Shown one piece after another: positions 50,368 to 61,500 of a DNA stretch of 64,000 bases. Both the position numbers and the translations under genes were made by a program. The stretch comes from Liolophura sinensis (lineage: Eukaryota; Mollusca; Polyplacophora; Chitonida; Chitonidae): contig NC_088302.1 in the NCBI RefSeq assembly GCF_032854445.1, forward strand, positions 17,167,338 to 17,231,337, read 5' to 3'. Positions within the stretch are counted from its first letter, which is position 1; every line of letters starts with the position of its first letter. Under the pieces are notes generated by a model that was given only the letters and a program-made list of their open reading frames with translations, was not told the DNA's origin and searched no databases.

Positions 50368-52471
50368 ATTGGGAGACTTTTATTGGAACAAATGACATCA
50401 TGAACATCATAAAACTGATAAAATTTTTTTAGAATACCAAAAGAAAGTTATCTGATGAAAATTAAACCTTGAACGGGCTTCTTGTAGTGGGTTATAGATC
50501 GAGGGAATGGTTGTCTTCCATGGTAGGCCCATACTCGTAACATGTCACCTCACGGGGCTTATACATGGTCAATTTGAAAACATTACATACCGGTAACTTA
50601 TATTTATACACTAAGACTTGATTAAGAAGTAAGGGTGTTCAATTTGCCGTCTTTTTAAAGCCAATAAACCTGCAAATGTTGTCTGTTTCAATGTCGGTGG
50701 CTCTTGAAGACGGTTGTATTTTGGAGCTCGAATTGTTCAGCACATTTTATTCAAATACATTTCTTCAGAAAAGTTTTACATTACGTTTACACTACCAATC
50801 TCCATTTCCCTCCCCCAACTGTCTGAAGTAGGTACAAGTTACTAGTTTGTGGTATAGAGTGGTACCGGTGTATACAGAATAACGCTGTTGTCAAGCTATT
50901 GGCTTAAATGGCAGCCCAGACAACTCTCTGAACAGGTTCCGTATATTGTTGGTATGTAAAGAAAAAGATAACTGAAGATTTTAGTTGTGGAGCTAGCTCT
51001 TGAACCGTCGGTTAATGAAATGCTGTAAATGCCAAGTTTACTCCTTTAACAGGTGCCCGTTCAGGAAAGAGCATTTGACTTAAGAAATATTACTCGAGCA
51101 AAAACTACCATTGCACAATTACATGCAGTCGATTTGTACCTCATTAAAAGTCAAAATTACGCATAAAATCTTTATGTTTCAATTATTTGGTCAGACAAGA
51201 ATGCAAGACTCCCATTGCACAAACACTGTATATATAAAACATATATGTGCAGACATTATACCAGTTGAATCATGTTTGGCAACTTTCACGCAAAAGCGTT
51301 CCAGCGAAACAGTTTTTCTTTTTGATGTCCATAGATAGCTTGGTTGTAAACAAATTGAATAACATGACCCAGCCGTCAGACGAAAGTGAAAAAAAGGGAC
51401 AAAAGCAGTGCCTCACGCATAATTCGGTATACAAACCGTGCATTGATCAAATCTGTTCATTTTGGCATGCTGTTGACCTTACACGCACATCCAGTCAAGG
51501 GCGGAAAACCTATACAGTGGTGTCAGACATATTACATTACAATTACATTATCATGTCACTTTAATTGTCTGCATGCATTGTAAGCATATGAGGCGAGAAC
51601 TTATCGAAGGCCATAAATCATTCTCATGTACAAAGATCAAGAAACAAGATAATTCATGCAAATCCACCTCTTCCTGCACGAAATGAGAGTTGGAAGGCAG
51701 GTATAATAGGACAAAGTTAGTATATATCATATTTCTTTATGCATACATGTTTATACTTTGTTTTCGTGTTTTATAGCTTTTTCAGACATAGTTGGTGTCC
51801 ACAATGTTAAACGCAAAGAGGCCAACACGTAGGCATATGAGCACTTTTTTCTCAGAAATATTTGGTGATTTGAGTTCATTGCATTGGAAGCAGCCCATAT
51901 TAGATATCATAATGTGTTAATCTGATATATTGTCCACGCTGCGCATGCCAGCATATCCATGGCCTTAATGGATACAGATTAACAGGTTGAACGAACGAAT
52001 GATTAAGGTGTTACTGTGTTTAGGCCCTATTCCAGCCATATTGACCATGCGTTAAAAACAGTAAAAATAAGTGTTTTGTGTCACATTTTTGTTACGGATT
52101 TAGAAGCTCACACAGTGACTTTTTATTTATCACGCAAACATCGAAACCTAAAAACATGTCATAAAAAAGAGATAAGAGCTATTCAGTGGCTTTTTATTAA
52201 TCGCGCAAACATCGAATTCATAAAAAAACTATAACTTAAGATGTCTTTATTATAGTTAACATGTGAAACGTTTACAACGATATATGCTGGATATTCTCAA
52301 GAAACATAGATAGCGCGGTGAACTTGACTTTGTGTTAAACATGTCACAGTTACTATGTAAATATAATAGACAAAGTAAACATATGTTTATTGGAAATACC
52401 CACTACATTACGTTGTATACATTTCACATGTTTATACTATAGTGAACCATACCTCTTTAGTTACCAGACAT
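50368..52471. other. Intergenic, nothing recognised
   Basis: AT-rich DNA without SINE or tandem repeat. Open frames at 51111-51338, 51247-51564, 51386-51583 and 52016-52234 (+) have no recognised motif. Two nearly identical short segments occur at 52108-52165 and 53535-53560 (CAGTGGCTTTTTATTAATC-like and its inverse AGTCACTGAATAGCTCTTAT), hinting at an old repeat. Confidence 0.35.
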
Positions 52472-52584
52472 GGTACCTGCCAAACGTGGGTGGTTTTTAA
52501 TTCGGGCACTCTGGTTTCCTCCACCCATAAATCAGATAGCCGTCATATAATCGAAAAATTCTTGAGCACGACGAAAGACACCAT
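52472..52584 (+). mobile_element. SINE tail fragment, third tail variant
   Basis: Contains GGGTGGTTTTTAATTCGGGC, ACTCTGGTTTCCTCCACCCA, TAAATCAGATAGCCGTCATA and CTTGAGCACGACGAAAGACA. The order matches the family A/B tail domain, but the upstream part differs from both. Either a diverged copy of one, or a third related family. Confidence 0.6.
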
Positions 52585-53140
52585 AAAAAATTTGAAAGAA
52601 GAAAAGCGAATAGTGCATGTTTAGATAAATTCAAAACAAAGGTGTTACTGGGTCAGCAACCAATCACTTAATCCACGGATAAACTAGTCGACCAATAATA
52701 AATTAGGTGGTGAGTAAACCTACACGTGTGTCAACTGCATGGATAGTTAGTTATTGAATCCATATCCTCAGATTAAACTCCTCGCAGGCAGACGAAATAT
52801 CGACTCGTTTTTCATGACGCGTTTTTAAGGACCCCACGCAGTGATCCAAACAATGAGACAATTTTCCCCGGTATATAAATCACTTTTGGCAAGGTATTTA
52901 CGAACTTTCACACGCGCGACGTAGATATCTGCTCGCGATATAGGTGTATGACAAATGATCTTCAAAATCAGCTGATGCTCGTCCGATTATTTCCGCCAAT
53001 GTCCCACGAATGAATGCGGAGGAATTAACTAATTCCCTGCCCAATGCTGGGATTGAACACATGCCTCTTGTACGCGCCCAATACATATTGAAAGCAAAGT
53101 ATCTTGAACCGTTTCTTAGATCTGTCCTATACGAGGACTT
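52585..53140. other. Intergenic, nothing recognised
   Basis: The segment 52960-53090 contains GAATGCGGAGGAATTAACTA and CCCAATGCTGGGATTGAACA, the latter reminiscent of a minus-strand tRNA-like B box from a SINE head, but too short to call. Confidence 0.35.
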
Positions 53141-53259
53141 CGAATCCCCAGTTACGCTTACCTAGCTTACTTGAAAGTTTATGGTCTGTCACCGCATCTT
53201 CAAATCCCCAATTACGTTTACCTAGCCTACTTGAAAGTTTATGGACTGTCACCGCATTT
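53141..53259. repeat. 60 bp tandem duplication, two copies
   Basis: Two adjacent copies start at 53143 and 53203, each with AATCCCCA(G/A)TTACG(C/T)TTACC and TACTTGAAAGTTTATGG followed by CTGTCACCGCAT. They differ at about five positions. The unit is a multiple of three, so a short open frame at 53104-53397 repeats itself, but the frame then runs into an A/C-rich run and is not convincing. Confidence 0.88.
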
Positions 53260-55010
53260 AGATATATCATAGCTATGATTTCACACGTATTTAACAAGAA
53301 AAAAAACAAACAAAAAAAAACACAAGAACACACAAAAACAACAACAACAAAAACCCCAACAAAAACAAAACAACAATATTATATTTCACACCTGTGATCT
53401 GGGTTAAGACAGATTTCCTTACATATATGCTATACTCCAAGAGCTCACGTTTCTTTTATTATAATCATTTATCCTTAGCCGATAACCAATGAAAACATGT
53501 TGGAGGTTTCGATGTTTGCGTGATTAATAAAAAGTCACTGAATAGCTCTTATCTCTTTGACAAGCCAGTGTGACAAGTGTCTGGACTGTTTGAAATATCC
53601 TTTGACCCTCATGGGTGTTACTTTGATAGATATAAGTTAAAGGTCAACAACTGGTTTCCGCTTGTAAACTCGCTATACTCTGAATAAAGAAACTTCCTGC
53701 GTGTCTAGATACGGGCATGTTTTTTTTTGTTTTGTTTGTGCGTTGGAATAGTAATGATATAGTCTCATAGTCACACTTTACGATGCCGTGTAGGATGTTA
53801 GAAGAAAGGTAAGAGACCGAAACTTTCTACCACAGTTCTTTTGGAGTTTATTTGTATTTCGACCAGATAGGGTTGCCATCTCGGCACAGGCCTACCTCAG
53901 TGATAATTTTGGCAAATGTTGTTTTTGACGCTCATTTTACACGTATAATGATAAGCTAAATAAATTTTACAAAGATAATCAATTCGATTTTTAGGACATA
54001 TTTGACATTTCACACCAAGACTATTTATTTTGTCTCTAGCCGACACCTGTCTATGATTGGGTTTGGCGGACCGTTGTAACACGTGCCCTTTGTTTGGGTG
54101 TTGTTGTTCCGCATGGCTTGACTTTCTCTTTGCATACAAATGTATAGAGGTGAACATTGGCAGCTCTGGTGGCCATCGCGCTAGGAATGTATACATGTGT
54201 ACAGTGTCAACTGTGTGCACATTGCATTCTGTACATAACTTGGCAAATGCAAGCGAATGTGCAATTCTATTGTAAAATGAATATAATGACTCTCATCGTC
54301 GTCTTTTATTCGAGGTCGAATACGCCGGACAACAAGGGCTTGTTGACCATAGGTAAAACTATTCTGTAAATCCCCACCATGTCCGGCCGTTTTAAATCGA
54401 TATCAACTAACAACCGTTATTCTGGTATACCCTTTTGTGTCCACGCACTACCTTAACTCTACAATCCCACTCCCACCTTCCACACACACTCTTCGCTCTG
54501 TCGGGAATATTGTAAACATGCTGCCATGTAAACGCTGGATGGATCATAACATATGACTTGCCACCAGTGAAATCTAATTTCACTTATGAACGGCTTGGTG
54601 GCTCTGTGACTACCATGAGCGTTGATTCATACGAAGTCTCATCAAAAAATCCACTTTGATGTTCATGCTTTAATTTGGGTGAAATTTGATTGGGCCATAT
54701 GTGTACATTCTTGGTAAGTAGAAAGTACTTGTATTATAACAAAGGTATTATAAACAGTAATTTGTCTTTTTATTTGTTGTTATTTTTATTTTTTTTGACG
54801 TATTTTGAGATCGTTACTTATGTCTGTACATCCCATGATCCTATGGGAGTACATTCGTTTACGGTATTTATAGTGATTACAGTAACACTGTTTATCCTTA
54901 AGGTAAGGATAAAATTTTACCAAGTGACTGATATTGACAAAGGGAATCTTATTGTAGACTCGGCATCACACAGATAAATCCATTTTGTCTTTCATTAATT
55001 ATCGTCATTG
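53260..55010. other. Region upstream of the LRRC74-like gene
   Basis: Holds an A-rich AACAAACAAAAA/ACAACAACAAAAACC run (53297-53385) and otherwise AT-rich DNA. A promoter and possible noncoding first exon of the LRRC74-like gene should lie here, but I could not pick them out. Open frames at 53897-54220 (minus), 54057-54275 and 54690-54977 are unsupported. Confidence 0.4.
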
Positions 55011-55023
55011 TTCCAGATAGAAG
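55011..55023 (+). promoter_or_regulatory. Possible 3' splice site just upstream of the LRRC74-like ATG
   Basis: TTCCAG at 55011-55016 follows a T-rich stretch (TTTTGTCTTTCATTAATTAT) and is only 7 bases before the ATG. This suggests that the start codon lies at the beginning of a second exon and that a noncoding first exon exists upstream. It is a motif-based inference. Confidence 0.4.
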
Positions 55024-55516
55024 ATGCCAGGTATTGATGTATCGCCATTAGGGCGTCGACGAAAGCGTGGGACGTCGATTGTGCCTTCTTTACCTGCGAT
55101 TTTCTCAACTGGACAAGATGGTCGTCGCCGCGAAATGGTGCACGCGACAAACGGAGTTTCAGAAATCCGTTTGCCATCGATTGACAGTGCCCGAAAGAAT
55201 TCGCAACCACAGGAACACGACCAGAGTTTTGGATTTACCACAAACCCAGTATTCCCTAAAGACAGTTCTAGTTATGAGAACACCACACCGCCGTATCTGA
55301 GGCGGGAGCCTCACCGAAGTCATGGCGGGGGAGTGCCCGCTATTAAATACAGAGGAGCAAACGCCTCATCTGTTCACGATTGGCTACAAACGGTCGAGAG
55401 TTCAACGGTGCTGGAAGATGGGCTACCTGAGTCCATGGACGAGTCGAAGATGAGCATGGCGACTTGTCCTGTGTTTCCCGAGAGAGTCATGGATGACCAG
55501 TTGGACGACCTTAGCC
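55024..55516 (+). CDS. LRRC74-like exon 1 (disordered N-terminus)
   Basis: Encodes MPGIDVSPLGRRRKRGTSIV and on to residue 164, rich in Ser, Pro, Arg and charged residues with no domain. The ATG is the first in the open frame. It ends with one base of codon 165 before donor GTAAGT. The length, absence of stops and correct phase with exon 2 support it, although the sequence itself is not conserved enough to recognise. Confidence 0.85.
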
Positions 55517-58500
55517 GTAAGTTACTCACTATCTAGTTTATGAATGCTTCAAAACCTCAGTTTTCTTTATTGGAGACAAATCGAAATAAGGAGTCAGAGA
55601 CTTAATCTAATCCCTAGCTGTGTAGTTATATAAAATCGGCAACAGCCACCTACAGGGAATCGTTTTTGTAACCATTTTTGTTGAGATTTTGGTATGTGCA
55701 AGCTTTGAGGTGCATGCGTTGCAATTAATCTGTCAACATTAATGTTTTATTGCCAGTTCTAAAGTTATTATATGGGCCTTAAAATGTGGTCATCGCAAAG
55801 AACCCGGAACGGGTCATACGAAGGACTTGTTGCTGCCTCGCTTGGCGCTCAGCACATGAGACATTAGAGAAAGGAAACATGACTGGTTGGCCCGGTGTCA
55901 GTATATGACTGGGTGATTTGTCATGTTCACTGTCTTCAGCATGATATTTCAGTGCGGCAGCACTTTGGCTGCATGGACTCCCTGTCAGCTAAAAGACACA
56001 ATGTATATGCTCACATCTGATAACACCTGTCGTCATATGGCTGAAAAATTATCAAGTGCGACGTAAAACTCTAAGCATACATACATACGTTATACGCCAC
56101 TAGATATTCGCCACTAGGGTTCAAGCTTAACGATTTTATTATTTATCTATTCGGGAGCCTCCGTGGCTTAGCTCGCTAGCACAGCGTAATGACCCAGAAG
56201 TCTCTCACCAATGCGGTCGCTGTGAGTTCAAGTCGAGCTCATGCCGGCTTCCTCTACCGCCGTACGTGGGACGGTCTTCCAGCAACCTGCGGATGGTCGT
56301 GGGTTTCCCCCGGGCTCTGCCTGGTTTCCTCTCACCATAATGCTGGCTGCCGTCGTATAAGTTAAATATTCTTGTGTATGGCGTAAAAAACCAATGAAAT
56401 AAATAAATAAATAAATAAATATTTTTCTATTTATCCTTATGTCCAGCTCTCCCGCCCATTGAACACAGAAACCGTACAATGAAGCGAGATCCAGTGAGGA
56501 CTTATCGGCGTATCTGTAAGCTACAGAAGGTCACACCTGTGGATAAATTCATAAAACAGATCTGGAAAAGTGAGATCGAGTTGAAAAACCATCTTCTTGG
56601 GCCGGCTGACATCAAGGGCATTGCTATAGCCTTAGCGGTATTTATACTCATTAATATTATAGTGGAGGGGAATTTTTATTCATAAGAAGAATATATAATA
56701 AAAGTTGTCTTCTTAGGTGTTTTAAAAAGGTGTAATCTTTATGGCCAACAAGAAGTTCCAGAGAATGTAGTGGTACCATGTTGTCATGGTGGTCTATAAT
56801 GGACTTTATTTGTGTAAAAAATGTCAGTGAGAAGTATGTATTATAGCTTATTTTGCGTTTATGAATGAGTTAAAATAAACTTCGGTAATGAAAAAATGCA
56901 CCGTGTTTAATACTATAAAAAATAATGTTAAGCAAACATTGTAAAATCTGTTTTCCCATTTCAGATCCACGCTAAAGTTCGCGAACTGGACGTTTCCGGT
57001 AACAACATAGGAGCCCGGGGATCGGGTTATTTAGCTGAGACTTTACAGGCTGTGTCTCAGATCAAGGTTTTGGTAAGAAAACCTTGATCATACAATGATC
57101 TGTGTTTAATAAGGCTACACTGTGAACCGAGTATATACATGACCTCTGTTTGGAACTCGATATCTTGGTCAGTGATGTCGATTGTCTCTGTTCAGAAGAC
57201 TAGGGTTGTTTCTGTTGAGATGAATATCCTTGGTCATTGATTGGGATTCTCTCTGTTGAGAAGAATATCCCGTGGCCTATGGTTGAGATTGTTTGTTGAA
57301 ACTATCCCGTGGCCATTGGTCTGAATTGAATTTGCTGAGAAGATCACTTGACCGATGATCTGGATTGTCTGTTGAGAAGTCTAGCCCCTGGTCAGTGGTC
57401 TGGATTGTCCGTGTTGAGAAGATCAACCCTTTGCCAATGGTCTGAATTATGTTTCCTGCTTTCACGTGCAGCCCCCAGTTTACTCGGCTCCAGAGGTCTG
57501 TCAGAAATAGTTGGAGAGATGGTTTCACATCCAACGGTCCGATCCTGATATCAGTACTAATGAACTAGACCGCTGTCAGATAACTGAAATATTCCTGAAT
57601 CTGGATCTGCCACTCAATATGTAATATGTAAACAATGACCAATTTCCTCAGCAATATCTTTAATCACAATTTACTTGTCATAGCGCTTGTTTGAAGGGCA
57701 TTTTCACATCTTGATACATATAAAATGATTTCTTTTCACTGCTTAACAGATCATGGCCGCCACATTCCCAGACGTGGACGGCTGTAAATATTTGTCAAGG
57801 GCTCTTCTAAACAACGACTGCTTGAGAATACTCAATCTTGCTGGTAAGATATGGATATGACATCAAAAAAATAGTTAAAAATAGCACATACACGTTATAC
57901 CGTTTTATTGCATATTATATTTTACATGCAATATATTATCGCGTGTAAAACATGACGTCATTCGATCTGCACTGGTATCAACAAAAATCTGCTGTGCGGA
58001 AGGAGCAGGCTAATTATAAAGTTGCGACATGTACATGTAAGTAACGAGTGTTAATGAAGTAAAGCTCTAGTGAAATTAAGAGAAGGGGCATTGAATAGAA
58101 TTTTACCAGGAATCAAGACGTATACGGATTTCTCGTAAGTCATAAATGAACAAATGTCACAAAAATCTACATGTTAGATTAAAATGGCCCCAATGAACAA
58201 CAACATGGAGTTTTGCTATTTACTTTTTTCCTTGCCATGCTGTCATGCATTTACAATGTCACGAATAGGAACATGCATAAATTAACAGCTTACCAACATA
58301 TACGCTATTATATGTTCAACAGAAAATAACCTTGGTGAGCAGCATGCCGTACAGCTTTGTGGGTTCATAAAGGTGAGATTGCTCAAAATTTTATTCAAGT
58401 TTGATGCACATACATTATTTCTTCTAAATTTTGGAGCACCTGGTTCAAACATTTTATCCGACATATATATAATTGTAGCAGGAATATTGCCTTCCTTTTT

Positions 58501-61500
58501 TCTCACATGGTTAGACCATCTAATGGACAACATACTTATATCTTTACTCTTCCAAAAGGCTGGTAAAGAAATGTAATATTCTACTTTCAACACTATTAAT
58601 ATCTGTCCCAAAATTAGAAGAATTAGGGTACATAATACTAGTTGACTAAGGCTGGAAACCTTAAACAAACACAAGGCATTAAAACTTTGATATTTCGCTC
58701 TCTTGGTACTCAACATACAAGAACACGACAATGCTGGAATGCCAAACAAAAACGAATTAAAAACAACCATATACACATACATATCTCCGGACCTCAGTCC
58801 GTGTTTTCTAATTTTTCGATGCATTAAAGTCCGAGGTGACTCCGATTGTTTTGCGTAATTACTCTGGTTAAAGAAGGATTAATGGATTCAACTGAGCTAT
58901 TTTTGTTAATCTTACACGTTGTTGCATTTTACCTCACAGGAAACTCGGACATTACGAGAGCTGTATTTGAACCACAACCGCCTGGATGAAGCTGGGGGAC
59001 GGGTTATAGGAGCCGCCTTAGGTGAGGGTTGCTGGTTTACATGTCTGGGCGTCAAACAGATATTGGTGTACCAGCCATCAGCCAAAACGGACCAACCGGG
59101 TCAATAGTATCAAGAACAATTTCAAAACAACGTTCGCCACAAACATTTAAGGAAATAAGTATGTAAAGAACGAAATTAGGGCGGATCCATGCAAATGGAT
59201 GCAAAGTAAACAGTTGTGGTGACGGAAAGACGCAAGAAATGCGAATTCTGGGCGAATAAATGAAATCAGTATCCAAATCGTGTACCATTCCCAATTTATA
59301 AGTTGTCGATAGTAAAAATATAAATCTTACTTGCGCTTTGGTTGCAACTGTTCATATATCCAGCGTGGCGACCCAATTCAACACGATAACTATACGGACT
59401 GTTTATTTATTTGACTAGTGTTTTACGCCGTAAATATTTCACTTATACGACGTCGGCCAGTATAAAGGTATCACGAAACCGGAAAACCCACGACCATCCG
59501 CAGGTTACTGGTAGACATTTCCAAGTACGGCCGGGGAGGAAGTAATCCTGTATAGACTAAATATTAGATTCAGTTCGTGAATACTTCGAACACATTCAAG
59601 TATTGAAGGTGTGATACAGTCTAATATTTTAATCCTTCTGTTAAGCCACACCGCTGTAGGCAAAACGTTATGCTTATAGCTCAAGGGTTTAAAACAGGAC
59701 GGTTGTATCTCAGAGACCTCGTAAACGAATATTCTGTTTTACAAGATAAATGTCCGTTACACGATTGCTCCGCATACTCCGTTGGAGAGCAGCTTTCAGT
59801 AGATGAGAGAGATGATCAGCGAGAACTAATGAATGACCGATGTGTCTATTTTATTATTATATCTACAGCTGGGAATAAATCTATACAAATCCTGGATCTA
59901 ACATGGAACCATTTACGGAGAAGTGGAGCGGAGTCTATTTGTAGAGCTCTTAAGGTATAACATTTAGTCTAAAATTGCATGTTATGAACATGTCTGGTAT
60001 GGAAGAAGGATGTGGCTTCTTGGATTCTGGAACCGCATCCTTTAATGCCTGCGGGTTGAGAATACGAGGGTAGAGATTACCACTTTTCTAATCTCCTACC
60101 CGAGTCAAGAACTTGAAAATGTGAAATTAGTAAAGCCCCAGGTATTGTTGCCAATCTCGCACGATTTGCTAAAATCCGCGCGAGAATAACTAATTACTCG
60201 TGCGAGCTGACAGATCTCACGTTCTTGCATGAATTCTCAACCAGCGCGCCCCGTCATAGAAACGAGATTCGAAAATAGCAAAACCGCGGTTTTTGACAAA
60301 CTGCGCGAGATTAGCGGTGATGGTAACGTCTTGCCATATAAAACTCGCAAGTCGAGATTTCTACGAAAATATCACGCTTTTTTGGTAATCTCGACTCTCG
60401 TATTCTCGACGCGCTCCAGACGTGGCTCCAGACTTGTGTAGCCGCACCCGTCTTCCATGTCTTCCATTACACAAGTACTAGTTGCTCATTGTGTAACTTT
60501 TTGAGTGACATCAAAGGTACAGAGTGAACTTTAGTCTAAAATTGCATGTTTATTCGTGAAACGTCTTTTTTCTGAGAAAAAGGTAATTCATATATTATAG
60601 ATTCTTTGTACCTATCACACATTCCAACTGACTGTATGTGTTTCTTTCCAGGTAAATACAACCTTGGAAAAGCTGAACGTTTCGTGGAATGGCTTTTCGA
60701 CAGAAGGTTGCAAATGTCTGTCCAAAATCTTGCCGATGAACGACACGTTACGTCATCTGAATTTGTCATCCAATCGCATCAACTCCCGCGCTTTGTTGTT
60801 CTTCCTAAAAGGTCTCGTGAAGAATGAAGGAATTACATCTTTGAAGGTCTGTGATCTGCAGTTATGGACTTTTGGAGTATCTGCTTTCTGGAACAAAATT
60901 CATGATTTAAAGGATATTATCAATGTTTATTATTTGTCACACCTATTAGGAAAAATATATAGGTATTAAAGAAATGATGAAAATCGTAAATTAAAAGCCA
61001 GAGTAAGCAGCGATGATAAAACAGTTCATCAGTGTTTGATTAGAATATATATCTTTCAGATTAATGGGCGTTATTGGTTGCCTTTTTGTTGACGGTAGCA
61101 AATTAACATACAGTAGACATAACCATTTCATATCACCTGTCCATGGAACATGAGAATTTCAAAGCTAATAATTTGATGTTGCATATTTATTTCAGATAGG
61201 TAAGAATCCTTTTACTACGGAAGCCGCCATAACCATCATCGAAACTCTGACCGCCTGTGACTACTGTAGCGTGGACGATCTGGATATCTCGGTAAGATCT
61301 GTAGGGCCAGTTACAGAATGTAATGTTTATTTTTTAATTCAGTCAACTTTGAATAATTTCTGTATTGTGCTTTGTTTATGGTCGGATAAACTCGACTTGT
61401 GATAGGTTTGGCTAGTATAACATTTTTACATGCATGCAAAAGGTCTAAACACAGTTCGCTAAAGTCATAGTTCAATATAAAGCCATAACTTGGTTTGTGT

